From assembly GCA_028641055.1 (NCBI GenBank), contig CM054060.1, positions 53,470,292-53,534,291 of the forward strand: 64,000 nucleotides of DNA, given 5' to 3'. Below the pieces are notes generated by a model that saw nothing but the letters and a program-made list of their open reading frames with translations, did not search any database and was not told the origin of the DNA. Position 1 is the first letter of the stretch; every line of letters begins with the position of its first letter. Below, piece by piece: positions 53,271 through 63,522 of this stretch. This DNA is from Alopecurus myosuroides. Lineage: Eukaryota > Streptophyta > Magnoliopsida > Poales > Poaceae. A program made the translations under genes and the position numbers.

Positions 53271-53304
53271 AATTGTTATTTTGATAGAACAATTGTTATT
53301 CATC

Positions 53305-53320
53305 AAGACAAGGGGATAGG
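53305..53320 (+). promoter_or_regulatory. polypurine tract of the outer element
   Basis: AAGACAAGGGGATAGG directly before the TG of the right LTR. The same tract precedes the left LTR at 36904-36919. Confidence 0.75.
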
Positions 53321-53861
53321 TGCCTCCACCAAGTCAAATGCACCATAGAAATCCTATTTTCAAATAGGTATGGTTTGTATACCATGTGTGGCCGAAATCC
53401 GATAGTGTGGGTCGGTTTGTATCCATATGTGTGTCCTAGTTGGACTCCTAGTCCTAATAGGAGTCCTAGTCCTAGTAGGAGGTGGGTTGCTTGCGCAAGG
53501 AACCCTTGTGGCCGCACCCCCTTATATTCTTGCCACCTGCATGTGGATTAGAGGAGAACAAGTTAAACCAAAGAAACCCTGGTCTTGAGATTGTATTGCT
53601 GCTATGCATTCATCTTGAAGTATTACCAAGCCAAAGTTGCGTGATATCTTGCTATTCCATTGGGAATAGGGGGATACAGGACCACTTGTAATCTTTGATT
53701 ACTTGTGCAAGAGTGTGTAGTTGAGAATATCCAAAGGGCTTGATTGTTGTTGCATCTGGCAATAGGGGTCATCCAAGTGAGAGGTCTTAGTTATCAGAAA
53801 ATACAGAAAATCCATAAAGAGAGAGAGAAGCTCATTGAGAAGATTGGGCCACCCCATATCA
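53321..53861 (+). repeat. right LTR of the outer non-autonomous element
   Basis: 541 bp, TGCCTCCACC to CCCCATATCA. It is followed by CTCTG (53862-53866), which also precedes 36715. A shared GGACTCCTA/TAGGAGTCC hairpin is present. It lacks an 11-bp insert (GTGTAGCACTA-like, near 37386) seen in the left copy. Confidence 0.85.
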
Positions 53862-53866
53862 CTCTG

Positions 53867-54100
53867 TGTCTTGCATCCATGCCCGGTCGCAACAACGTGG
53901 CCGCTTGGTAGTTGGGAGCGACTACATGACTGACTTTTGGGCATTCTTATTGGTGAAGATATTCAACTAAAATAAATAAACGACTTGCAAAACTTAAGGT
54001 AATGTGATGCATTACTCTTATAAGGATATAAGAAGGTGAAACTTAAAAACTTTCTTCCATCAACTTCACAACCATCCTTCGTTGATGATAGGAGCATCTT
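53867..54100. other. host or unknown sequence
   Basis: No feature recognised between the outer gypsy element and the copia solo LTR. Confidence 0.4.
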
Positions 54101-55558
54101 TGAAGGGAATATGCCCGAGAGGTAATAATAAAGTGGTTATTATAGTATTCCTTGTTTATGATGAATGTTTATTTCTCATGTTAGAATTTATTAGCCGGAA
54201 ACGTTGATACATGTGTGTTTAATAAACAAACAAAGGTTCCTAGTAAAGCATCTCTTTTAACTAGCTCGTTTATTAATAGATGCTCAAGGTTTCCTGATCA
54301 TGAATATTGGATGTTGTTAATAACGGGGTCATGTCATTAGAAGACTGATGTGATGAACATAGACCCAAATTAAGTATAACAATACGATCAAGTCATTTAG
54401 TTTATATTGTTATATCTTCCATGGAAGCAACCTTATTCTTTGGACCATGAGATCATGTCAATCACTAATACTAAAAGAGTAATTTGGTGTCATCAAATGT
54501 CACGCTGTAACAGGGTGACTATAAAGGTGTTGTTGGGTATTCGGAAAGTATTAGTTGAGGCTCATGGATCAAAAGTGGGATTTTTTCCATCCAAATGACG
54601 GAGAGATATACTCTGAACCCTCTCGGTGATATGACATTGACACCGCTTGCAAGCACATGACTAGGTCATAGGGGTGTCATATCACAGAACGAGTAAAATA
54701 GTACTTGTCGGTAACGAGATCGAACAAGTTATGGTTGATACCAATGATCGGATCTCGGACAAGTAAAATATCGCGAGACAAAAGGAATTAGTAACGACGT
54801 TGATGGTTCACACGATCACGAGATTCATCATTGAATACATAGGAGTCATCACGGATCTCCAGATCCCGCTGTTGATTATTGATCGGAGAGGTGTCTCGAT
54901 CATGTCTATGTTATTCGCGAACCGTAAGGTGACACACTTAAGGTTCGATAACGCATTTGAGAGGATACGGAATATCAGAGAAAAGTTTGGACAACACCGA
55001 AATCGTTTCGGGTAAATTTGATATAGTTCAAGGGGTTTTATGTTGAATGGTTGTTAATAGAATTAACAAATGATTCGAGGTGCTATATGCAAATTTTTGT
55101 TAATAGAATTAAGAAATATAAAATAAATAAATAAAAATATTTTATTTATTTGAAAAAGATTTGGATTTTCTTAGTGGGAATTTATGGGAGCATAAGTTGC
55201 TGTGAGTGGAGTGTCCACTCGCATGAACAGGGAATAGGTGGGGGCACCACTATGGCTGGCGCACCCCCTTGTGCTTCTATCCCCTCCCCTATAAAGAAGG
55301 GTGAGGGCTCTCCCTCTTCGTACACTTGGTGTCATCTCCACCTCCCTCCTCCTGCAGCTCCACCTCATGTTCATGCGCTTGGCGAAGCCCTGAACGAAGT
55401 TTTCTCCACCACACCACGCCGTCGTGCTGTTGGAGTTTTGAGGGTATGTTCTACTTAAGACTCTCTTTCTCCCTGTTTCTTACATCTTCTAGATTAGATC
55501 TTGTCCCTTCGGGTGTCTATCGCCTAGAATTTTTTGTTTCTATGCAACGTACCCTTCA
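54101..55558 (+). mobile_element. copia solo LTR, BARE/Angela/WIS-like
   Basis: It begins TGAAGGGAATATGCCCGAGAGG and ends ACGTACCCTTCA, so TGAAGGG and CCCTTCA are exact 7-bp terminal inverted repeats. The AATATGCCC-GAGAGG-AATAATAAA start and the promoter layout are those of Triticeae BARE/Angela-type LTRs. There is no internal region or partner LTR nearby. The flanking pentamers (ATCTT left, AGCTC right) do not match, so the target duplication is mutated or was removed by recombination between different copies. Confidence 0.85.
55290..55296 (+). promoter_or_regulatory. TATA box of the copia solo LTR
   Basis: TATAAAG preceded by CCCCTCCCC, near the expected U3/R boundary. The promoter could still act on flanking DNA. 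Confidence 0.6.
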
Positions 55559-56396
55559 AGCTCATACTTCAAACACAACTTTTATCCACATGATCGCTTC
55601 ATTAATTTGTCTAAAGTCGTCCTTCTTCTTTCCCAGATGCCCGAATAAATTGATCATTCAAAAGTATTAAGTCCAACTTTTTCATGAAGACTTTCCTCCA
55701 GTTTATCAAAGGCATGGTATCCATCTACTCGCAATAATTATAATGGGGAACTGAATTGCTTCTTCGAGAGGAATCCAACCGAAGAGAAGCGGTCATCATA
55801 ATAGCTTTCTAAAAAAAAAGGGGACATTCGCGTCAATTAGAATGTCATTGACTCGGAAAGGAGTGTCAGGATTACCTCAAATGTGGCAAAGTATGGTGCC
55901 ACTTTTGAACCCCTAACCGTAAGAATGTAGGTGCCATACAAGTTTGCTAACTTGGCGGAAAACTGTAAACTACTATAAATAATGTATTTCATTTATGTTT
56001 TTACACATCCTTTATGTGTAGTGATTTATTTTTTCCATATATATAGACTATAGAGACAAAACAGGTAGGCTGATTCAAAAGCTAACTTCATCCACAATTA
56101 CAGAATTTAGTTTTGCTGGTGTAAACTACAAATGGATTCTTGGTCAAATTAAGTTGATGCAAGAAATAGATGCGCTAATGTTCCTAATCAAAGCCACATA
56201 ATCTGTTTCCTAATCATACTAAGCTAAGAAATCAAAAAAAAAGTTAGACATCGATATTCCCTCGGTTGAAAAGGGGCCTCTATTGGATGAGGCAATTTTA
56301 GTGCACATGAATAAAACATGCATGTCGAAAAGCCAAGGGTCTCTGTTAGCTTCCACACCTCTCTCAATTGTCGTGGCAACATTGCCAAGCCATTCA
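55559..56396. other. no gene recognised
   Basis: AT-rich intergenic sequence with only short ORFs. I see no terminal repeats or conserved motifs. Confidence 0.4.
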
Positions 56397-56399
56397 TTA

Positions 56400-56655
56400 G
56401 AGCATCTCCACTCGCGCCCCCCATTTAGGCGTCCAGATCGACGCCGGAAGATGCCATTTGGGGGTTGTTTGGACGGGAAGGCGTCATTGGGGGGCTCCCT
56501 TTCCCACTCGTAGCCGGTAACAAAATCCAAAAAAATCCATTCAAACTTTTTAAAGAAATTTTACAAGTTTTGAACAAAATTTTAACTAAACATAAACTGG
56601 CGTGTTCTACTGATAGAACACATAGTAATCCTCTTCCTTCACAAGGTTGCTGAAC
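56400..56655. mobile_element. Harbinger relic, one end only
   Basis: GAGCATCTCC (56400-56409) preceded by TTA (56397-56399) marks a left end of the same type as at 29547. No matching right inverted repeat is found before the next repeat starts near 56661, so the element is truncated. Confidence 0.6.
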
Positions 56656-56660
56656 GGACA

Positions 56661-57075
56661 ACGATGTTACCTAGAGGGGGTGAATAGGCGACTAACTTTT
56701 CCTGTTAAGTCTTCCTAAATGCGGAAATAAACTATGTGGTTAAATTAAAAAGCATACAGAAAAAATCTAGACTCAACTAAGTGCAGCAGAAACCTATGCT
56801 AAGTGGGACAAGTAACAAGTTGATAGCAAAATATATGGCTTCAAGCACTAAGCCTACCACAATGTAAATTGCATAAGTAAATAGTTCGGTCATAGAAATA
56901 CCAAGGCACACAGAGATGATGATGTATTCCTGAATTCCTCCTTTTGAGGTGAGTACGCATTGTTGGATGGATGTGAGATCGCCACAAGAGGCCTACTCAA
57001 CGCCACAAAGGCCTCACCCTATTCTCTTATGAATCTCGTCACAAAGGTCTAGTTCACGTTCCACTGATAACCTTC
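56661..57075. repeat. unclassified grass interspersed repeat, left part
   Basis: It contains the motif CTAGAGGGGGTGAATAGGCG, common in unclassified Triticeae repeats. It is interrupted by the CACTA element and appears to resume at 60980. TTC at 57073-57075 is the left target duplication of the CACTA insertion. Confidence 0.55.
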
Positions 57076-57109
57076 CACTAGTGGAAACAACCTCTCTCGT
57101 CCAGGGGGC

Positions 57110-57340
57110 CGGGGGGCAGCTGTCCCGGTTGCAACCAAATCCGGGACAAATGCCCTGCATTGGTCCCGGTTCGTGCGCTCGGGGCAACAGGAATCGCCTG
57201 GGCGCATTGGTCCCGGTTCGTGGGGGGCATATCGGTCCTGGCTCTTGCCACGGACCGGGACCAATGCCTAGCCACAGGTCACGTGGCACGCGCATGACCT
57301 ATTGTCCCGGTTCAGTCCACGAACCGGGACCAATGCCCCC
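57110..57340. repeat. left subterminal repeats of the CACTA element
   Basis: Several copies in both orientations of the motif TTGGTCCCGGTTCGTG and its complement CGAACCGGGACCAATG. In CACTA elements such arrays bind the transposase-associated protein. Confidence 0.85.
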
Positions 57341-57589
57341 TTCCCCTATATATACTGCCCCAGCCCCCCCTCCTTCCATCTTTTTTTTTTGCTTGGAGGT
57401 GTGAGAGAGTGTGGTGTTAGTGTGTTTTTTTTACTATGCACACGAGGTGTTCGACGAAATTCCCGAGACGCACACAAGCTCACTGAAAATGGTATCTTCG
57501 ACCGAGGTTAACAAATTATCTTTTTCATTTGTAACCGAAGTAAAGAAAAAATAAGGGAACAATTTCATCATACGATGAGCCGAAGCGTC

Positions 57590-58555
57590 ACATAGTTCTC
57601 TCAGGGAAAAGAAACATCGTGGGAATCGAGGACACGACAGACATGTCAGAAGATTATAATAAGTTTGTTGAAATTCCACCCTTCACAGTGAAAGCTGACC
57701 CCACCATCCCGTTAAATAATGAAGATGCTCCATGGTTACGGCCGAAGCGATCATAAGCAAGGGACACGAAGAAAATTCAGAAGACTAGATAGGGATGTTG
57801 TTGGTGATGTGTAATAATAAACGTGGAATACATGATCATAGTTCTTATAACGTAGTATGAACGAGATTTTGTTAGCCAAAATAATATTTATACATATTCT
57901 GTGATTATGAATGGAGTAGGTGCAAGTTTGACCAATAATTTGTATTGATCGGTCAAAAGCTGGCAAGCATTGAGTGCTTGACAACTATGACCAGACTGAC
58001 TTCATTATTATTCTGTTTCTCTCTCCTCCGTATTATTGCAGGATTATAACTACTTTCATTGGAGTTAACCACCATAAACAACCCAAAAAAGTTTTGACTG
58101 ACTGTTTTACATCGATAGGGGATGCAGTTGCTTCTGCTTTGCCAGGGACTGTCCACCGCTCGGATATATATCAAAATGCAACGAAAGTATTAAGGGATAT
58201 ATTGCACTGTTCGGAAACTTTCGCTCATGATTTTAGTAGGTCTTGGCGAAGTACAATCTGAAGGATAACGAGTGGCTACGTAGATTGTATGAGGATAGAG
58301 AAAGATGGGCTTTGCCTTATGGGTGTCATATATTCTGCGCAGATATTGCAGGCACACTTCGAAGTGATAGCCGGGATACCATCCGGACAGATATCATTAA
58401 AACAGAAATAGAGCTTCGATAGTTTTTTAACAGATATGATAAATTTTTGGAGGAGAAACGTCTAACTGAACAACGAAGATCCCAAATGTTGAAGGCGGAG
58501 GGGAGCTCGACTGCGACGGCGGACGAGCAGAGGAGAGGAAAACAAAAATTGTAAC
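57590..58555 (+). pseudogene. FAR1-related sequence (FRS) fragment inside the CACTA element
   Basis: From about 58040 the translation resembles the MULE-derived transposase domain of FAR1/FRS proteins: FIGVNHHKQ, then directly VLTDCFTSIGDAVASALPGT, with the usual stretch between them missing, then HRSDIYQNATKVL. After a frame change come LKDNEWLRRLYEDRERWALPYG and, beyond a stop near 58420, FLEEKRLTEQR. Plants use FAR1-type proteins in light signalling, but this copy has an internal deletion, stops and a frameshift. The part at 57590-57760 (DTTDMSEDYNKFVEIPPF) is open but not recognised. It probably entered the element by gene capture. Confidence 0.7.
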
Positions 58556-58799
58556 ATTTTTATATTCAAATTATATACAAATGATAAAATAATTAATATT
58601 TTCAATAGTTAGAATAATTATTTAGTTAAACGAAAAATGGATTTAAATTAGTTTTGCAAATTCTAGCATTTTTCATGTTTGATTTTTTGTCAAATTTGAA
58701 AGTATATAGAAGTTGTTAATGTGCAAACTTAATTCTTTTCAAATTTTGGCGCTAAAAATTTTTGGGCGCGCAGGGTGCCACCGAAATTCGAAACTAGTT
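58556..58799. other. AT-rich spacer inside the CACTA element
   Basis: No coding signal. Confidence 0.5.
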
Positions 58800-58885
58800 T
58801 TTGGTCCCGGCCCGTGGTACTAACCGGGACCAAAGGGGCTCTAGTCCCGGTTGGTGGCACGGGCCGGGACTAGAGGCCCAGGTGT
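58800..58885. repeat. internal inverted GGTCCCGG repeats
   Basis: Two palindrome-like blocks, TTTGGTCCCGG with CCGGGACCAAA and AGTCCCGG with CCGGGACT, of the subterminal type but in the middle of the element. They may be the old terminus of one of two fused elements. A TATA-like TATAAAAG follows at 58884-58891. Confidence 0.7.
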
Positions 58886-59210
58886 ATAAAAGAGCGGCCC
58901 TCTCTCCAGGCCGAACGAACACCCCACGACAGTGGACATGGCTTGGCGAAGCCATGCCGGCGGCGGGAACGAGCAGACAGATCCCGCCGGCGGACCGCCG
59001 GCGGGGATGGGCTAGGGACACAGTAGACTAGGCACACAACTTATATTAAAAAAAGGCCAGGGGCCTTGCTTACATAGATAGGGGCGGCGCGGCCACAGGC
59101 GACCGACCGTACTTGCATAAAGGGGGCGGCGGCGCGGCCACAGGCGGCCGGCCGTTTTCTTAGGGGGGGTAGCTTAGTCTAGGGGGCGCGGCCACAGGCG
59201 GCCGACCGAT

Positions 59211-60268
59211 CTACTCGTCCTCCTCGTCGGAGGAGATGCACTGGTAAGGGGGTGGCTGCCACAGGTGGGCAGGCGGCTGGGCCAGGCTCGCCGGGGGCGG
59301 AGGCATCGGGGGCATCGGGGGCGCGTACGGCGGTGGCGGGGGCAGCACCTCCTGCTGCGGCGGCGGTGGGGGCAGCTCCTCCTGCTCCGGCGACCAAACG
59401 CCGCCGGTCCAGGCCCAGTTCATGCCGTACTCTAGGCCTGGGGGGAGCGGCTGCGGCGGCGGCTGGTCCTCGGACGCCTCCCACTCGGCGTACAGCGCGT
59501 GCCAGCAGGGGGTAGGCTCGGTAGGGGGCGGCGGCGGCGGCATGGCGGCGGCGGCGGCATAGCGGCAGCGTCGGCGGCGGCGGCGGCCACGACCCGCTCC
59601 CACCGCTTGACCTCGTCCTCGATGAGGGTGCGGCGGGAGGCCTCGCAGGCCTCCTCCATGGCGGCCCGGAGCTCAGGGTCCTCCTCCCCGGAGAAGTCCT
59701 CCGGGATGTCCTCGAGGAGCCACAGCTCCCTCTCCCGGCCGGGCGGTGCCGCGGGGTAGTCCGCCACGTCCACCTCCTCGCGGGGGGCGGGGATGAAGGA
59801 GCGCCGGCGCTGCTCGTGCTAGCAGGTGGCCCAGTAGGGGGAGCTGCGCGCGTACGCGCGCTCCCTGCGGAGGGGGGCCGGCATGAGTTGGCGGCGGCGG
59901 TCGATCTCCTCGAGCAGCGCCTGGCCGGTCGGGGCCGGCGGCACAGGGATCCGCTGGGGGTTCAGGTGCCAGCCGTCCGGGAGGTGGACGTCTGGCCAGA
60001 ACACCGGCGTGGCGTTGTTCCAGTGCCACTCGGCCTCCACTGCCCGGATGTACCGGCGGAACCGCTTGCCCTTGGGCGCGGCGCGGGGCGGCGGGCGTGC
60101 CGCCGGAGGTGGCGCGGGGACGCGCGGCGTCCCGCCGATGCGGACGCCTCCAGGGCCGTAGCCGAAGGCCTCGGCCGGCGGGGGTGGGACGCGGCCGGCG
60201 CCACTCGAGGAGCCTTCGCCGTCGTTCCTGGGGCACTTGCCGGAGCCGCTCGAGAACCAGCGGGACAT
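59211..60268 (-). pseudogene. proline-rich CACTA-associated gene, one stop and one frameshift
   Basis: The start codon at 60268 opens MSRWFSSGSGKCPRND. A glycine/proline-rich stretch, a conserved-looking segment (RYIRAVEAEWHWNNATPVFW, PDVHLPDGWHLNPQRIPVPP) and RERAYARSSPYWATC follow, then a TAG stop at about 59819-59821. The same frame continues (VDVADYPAAPPGRERELWLL, ACEASRRTLIEDEVKRWERV) until a frame change in the GCC repeats near 59530-59570. The last part is polyproline and ends SSDEEDE at 59211. The function of this grass-specific family is unknown to me. A TTTTTAAAGG near 60335 may be its TATA box. Confidence 0.65.
59525..59592. repeat. GGC-rich low-complexity tract
   Basis: Runs of GGCGGC coding on the minus strand for alanine or proline runs. 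The frameshift in the overlapping gene lies here, consistent with slippage. Confidence 0.8.
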
Positions 60269-60784
60269 GGTGGCTAGGGTGGCTTTGCCTTGGGAGCTGC
60301 CGGGGTGGATGGGTTGTACGGGAGGCGGGGGCCCTTTAAAAAGGACCCGGGGGGCTGGCATGCCAACCGGCGGCCAGAACGTGGCGGCGGTTGCAGGCGG
60401 CCATGAATGCGGGCGGGAGCCGAGGCGTGGCGCGTGGGGAAGTGGGGGCGCGGGAAGCCGAGGCGGGGCGGGAAGACGAGGCGACAGTGGGCCCTTTGAC
60501 CGCCCTGTGGTCTTAATTTAAGGGACCAGGTGAGCCAGCCACTAGGCCGCTGGCCAGTGGCCCCTTCGAACCGTTGACCGACCATAATAAAAGACGCGGG
60601 CCAGTGGACCCTTTTGACCAAAAAATGTGGCCAGTGGGCTTAATAAAATACGTGGGCCTGGACGCGGTTGGGGAAGGGGAGGCCAGCTGGGGATTGGGAG
60701 ACAGGAGCCCAAAAAACAAAACAAAAAACCTACCGCCGCGTGGGCCTGGACGGCTATATATATTTTTTTTTCAAAAAAGTATCC

Positions 60785-60960
60785 ATCCCGGTCCCTTGAA
60801 CGAACCGGGACGAACTCCCTGGCCCAGGTTCGCCACGTGGCCTATCCTTACCATCCCGGGTCCTGGCACAACCGGGACCAATGGGGGAGGGCCATTTGTC
60901 CCGGCTAGCCCATCCCAGTTGCACAACCGGGACAACTGGCCCTTACGACCCGGGACAAAA
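60785..60960. repeat. right subterminal repeats of the CACTA element
   Basis: Several CCGGGAC/GTCCCGG blocks (for example AACCGGGACCAATGG) mirror the left array. Confidence 0.85.
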
Positions 60961-60979
60961 GGCCCTGTTTCCACTAGTG

Positions 60980-61270
60980 TTCAATCTGGCACGCATCCAC
61001 AACTTAATTGGAGGCTCTCGAGATCACCACAATATTGGGGCATGCATTCAGAACTTAATTGGAGCCTCCCAAAAACACCACAAAGTCGTCTAGGGTCCAA
61101 GACCCAAGAGTAACAAGTTCACAACCTTTCACTTCCATGAATCCTCGTAGAGAGAGCAAACCGATACAACCAATTTAAATGGAAAGAGCACTAATTTTTT
61201 ATGACGACGTGATCACGTTCTCATTGGGAGACCCCTAGCGGAAGGTACGATGTAGTCTAGTGTAAATTTT
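60980..61270. repeat. unclassified grass repeat, right part
   Basis: Continues the repeat interrupted at 57075. It includes an internal direct duplication (CACAACTTAATTGGAGGCTC and CAGAACTTAATTGGAGCCTC at about 61000 and 61049). It starts with the right TTC target duplication. Confidence 0.5.
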
Positions 61271-61839
61271 CCCCTTGTGTGGAACCAGAGTTTATCGAAT
61301 CAGTAGGACTTCGTAGTCTTGAAGAAGGTTACTTGTATCAACGGCACCGTTTACTGATGTTGACCAAGTATGGAACCTGCACACAAGCACAAACTCTCTC
61401 TTGCGCCAACTTTCCGAAAGGTTGTCAATCTTCTCGGCTTGCTGAAAACGGGAGAATTGAATATATAGAGTCTTGGAAAGTAATTAAATTAAAAAACATA
61501 CAGTAAGGAAACAATGATGAAAGTGCTTAAAATAAGTCTGTACTTATGAGGAAAATAGGAACGGGCCCTTAGGTTCACTTGTGGTGTCTCTCCAAAGAAA
61601 ACAAACATGATGAGTGAACAAAATACAGTTGGGAAATTGACAAATCATGAACGTATAACAATACTATTATGACGAGATAAAGTTCATGGTTCTAACATTC
61701 TAGGCATTACGTCAAGGCATATGAAACACTATTCAGCATGCATCCATATCTGAAATTCCACTTCAAGAAAGCTATCCAGCAAATCCCTTGGTATTAAGTT
61801 GTCGTAACGAAGTCATAGCCATATGTGCAACAGACAAAT
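61271..61839. other. no gene recognised
   Basis: AT-rich sequence with short ORFs only. It may be part of the adjoining gypsy relic. Confidence 0.35.
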
Positions 61840-62850
61840 GTATTAAGAACAATACGTAAAGTAAGCAGTGGTTCCCATCCATATACAAGAGCATTGCTAT
61901 TTTCTCCCTAGTGGCAACAATACATCCTCTCCCCCCCCCACATGTTTCTATCACTCAAGCACAGGCAACAAGGAGGGATGGACCCACTATCTAGCATATA
62001 AACCCTCTCTTGGAGTTGAAAAAAACTACGTGACTAAGGTAATCATAAACATCGAAGAGCATTGCAAGACAAGATTAAAACTCTCTACAAATATAAGTGA
62101 AGCATCTCAGAATTACATGAACAAAATAATCATAATCGCATGGTTCATCCGATCCCAGCAAATACAACGTGCAGAATTACATAAAGGTGGTCTCGATCAT
62201 GAGAGGCCTCTCACACGAGACTCTAGACATGGAGGCATAGGGGAGGGAACCACCATCTAGCTGCAGCTTTGGACCTGTAGTCCCGAGATGAACTACTCAC
62301 GCATCTGTACAAAAGGAGATCATGGTGAAGAAGAGGCCGGCCTCCGGTGACAATCCCCCTCTCCGGAAGGGTTCCAGAGCAGGACTCCAGAAGCCCTAGA
62401 TTGAACTTTCAAGGTGACAACGCGTCTCTATATGTTTCGTGGAAAATATCTTCGTCCTGGTGTTTTTAAGGCTGAAGGCAATTTATGGGAGAAGACGGGA
62501 CGACAGGCGGTGGCCAGGTTCCAACGGAGCCCACCAGCCGTAGCCTAGGGCCGCGCTTGTCACCCTCCTGGTGGCCACTGGCCCCTCTCGGCTCTTCTTT
62601 ATACTATGTCTCTGTTCCGGGTAAAAAATGATCTCTGTGGATTTTCAGCTCTTTCCGAAAATATTTCCTTAAGAACTTTTCTGGAATTGAAAAACAACAG
62701 AAAACAACAACTCGCCCGGGGCATCTTATTAATAGGTTAGTCTGTGAAAACATCCAGAAAACAAAGGAAAATGGAAGAAAACATGTGGAAAACCAAAGGT
62801 ATTGGGTAGAAAACAAGATAGAAGGATTCACGTACTCTAGGTATTCGAGA
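61840..62850 (-). mobile_element. Athila/Sabrina/Sukkula-like gypsy LTR relic, reverse orientation
   Basis: The reverse complement reads like the LTR of this Triticeae group: CTAACCTATTAATAAGATGCC, then a Gly/Pro-rich CCACCGCC/CTCCCATAAATTGCC zone, then CCGGAGAGGGGGATTGTCACC and CTACAGGTCCAAAGCTGCAG. Neither end nor a partner LTR is identified. The assignment rests on remembered motifs. Confidence 0.45.
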
Positions 62851-63070
62851 GCTAGTCCTTGTAACCCTAGATCGGAGTCTCGGCGACATTGCAGCCCGGG
62901 CTTTTAGATCACCAGTTGATATGATTTATCCTGAGCTAAACCATCTCCCAAACAGCAGAGTCGATTCTCCCCCATACTAAGTTAATCCTGGTAACGTCTG
63001 CCGTGAATATCCCACGACAGCGGTGATGAAAGAGGCTGATGTCAAGATCGACCACCACAGGTTGAACGTC

Positions 63071-63479
63071 GCGGCGATGAAGACGAACACCAAATTGGCG
63101 TTCTTGCTAGGATGAGACTCGGCGACAATGATCCCGCGGTAGGTGGCATGGTACCGGGCGGAGTGCTTGCTCATTTTGGACCAGATGTTGACTTCTACGG
63201 TGACTACAACATCCCCACCAGTGACTACAACCGCCCCGCCGAGGAGGATACAACAACTATGCCGACATCCCTGCCGAGACACCTGCATGAACAGTCCCGC
63301 TGAGCACCACTCCGCCGCCGCCCACCGCCGCGGAGGAAGAGTTCACCGTCTGATCGCCCAAGGACATTGTTTCATATTTCGGCCCCGAACATATGCCCTT
63401 TTTTTTTGCTAGCGGAACCGAATATTTAAATTTTACGCCTTTTTTATTTGTGTGGGGCCGACACGATTGGAAAGGTATT

Positions 63480-63522
<43 letters not shown>

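Larger units (their letters stand above)
36715..53861 (+). mobile_element. non-autonomous Ty3/gypsy element (gag-protease plus unknown domain), split by a nested insertion
   Basis: The visible order is a tail-plus-PPT segment, LTR (36920-37466), PBS, leader, [nested Tat element 38601-49979], rest of leader, gag-protease, unrecognised C-terminal ORF, PPT, LTR (53321-53861). CTCTG lies both directly before 36715 (36710-36714) and directly after 53861 (53862-53866). RT, RNase H and integrase are absent, so copying needed enzymes in trans. The gag and protease sequences resemble CRM/Reina-type chromoviruses, but I cannot name the family. The nature of 36715-36919 is unclear (see findings). Confidence 0.8.
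57076..60979. mobile_element. non-autonomous CACTA transposon carrying gene fragments
   Basis: The ends CACTAGTGGAAACA (left) and TGTTTCCACTAGTG (right) are exact inverted repeats, and TTC flanks both sides (57073-57075, 60980-60982), the 3-bp duplication typical of CACTA elements. Many GGTCCCGGTT/AACCGGGACC subterminal repeats lie at 57110-57340, 58800-58880 and 60785-60960. No transposase (TNP2-type) is seen. Inside are a FAR1-related fragment on the plus strand and a proline-rich broken gene on the minus strand. Confidence 0.95.
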
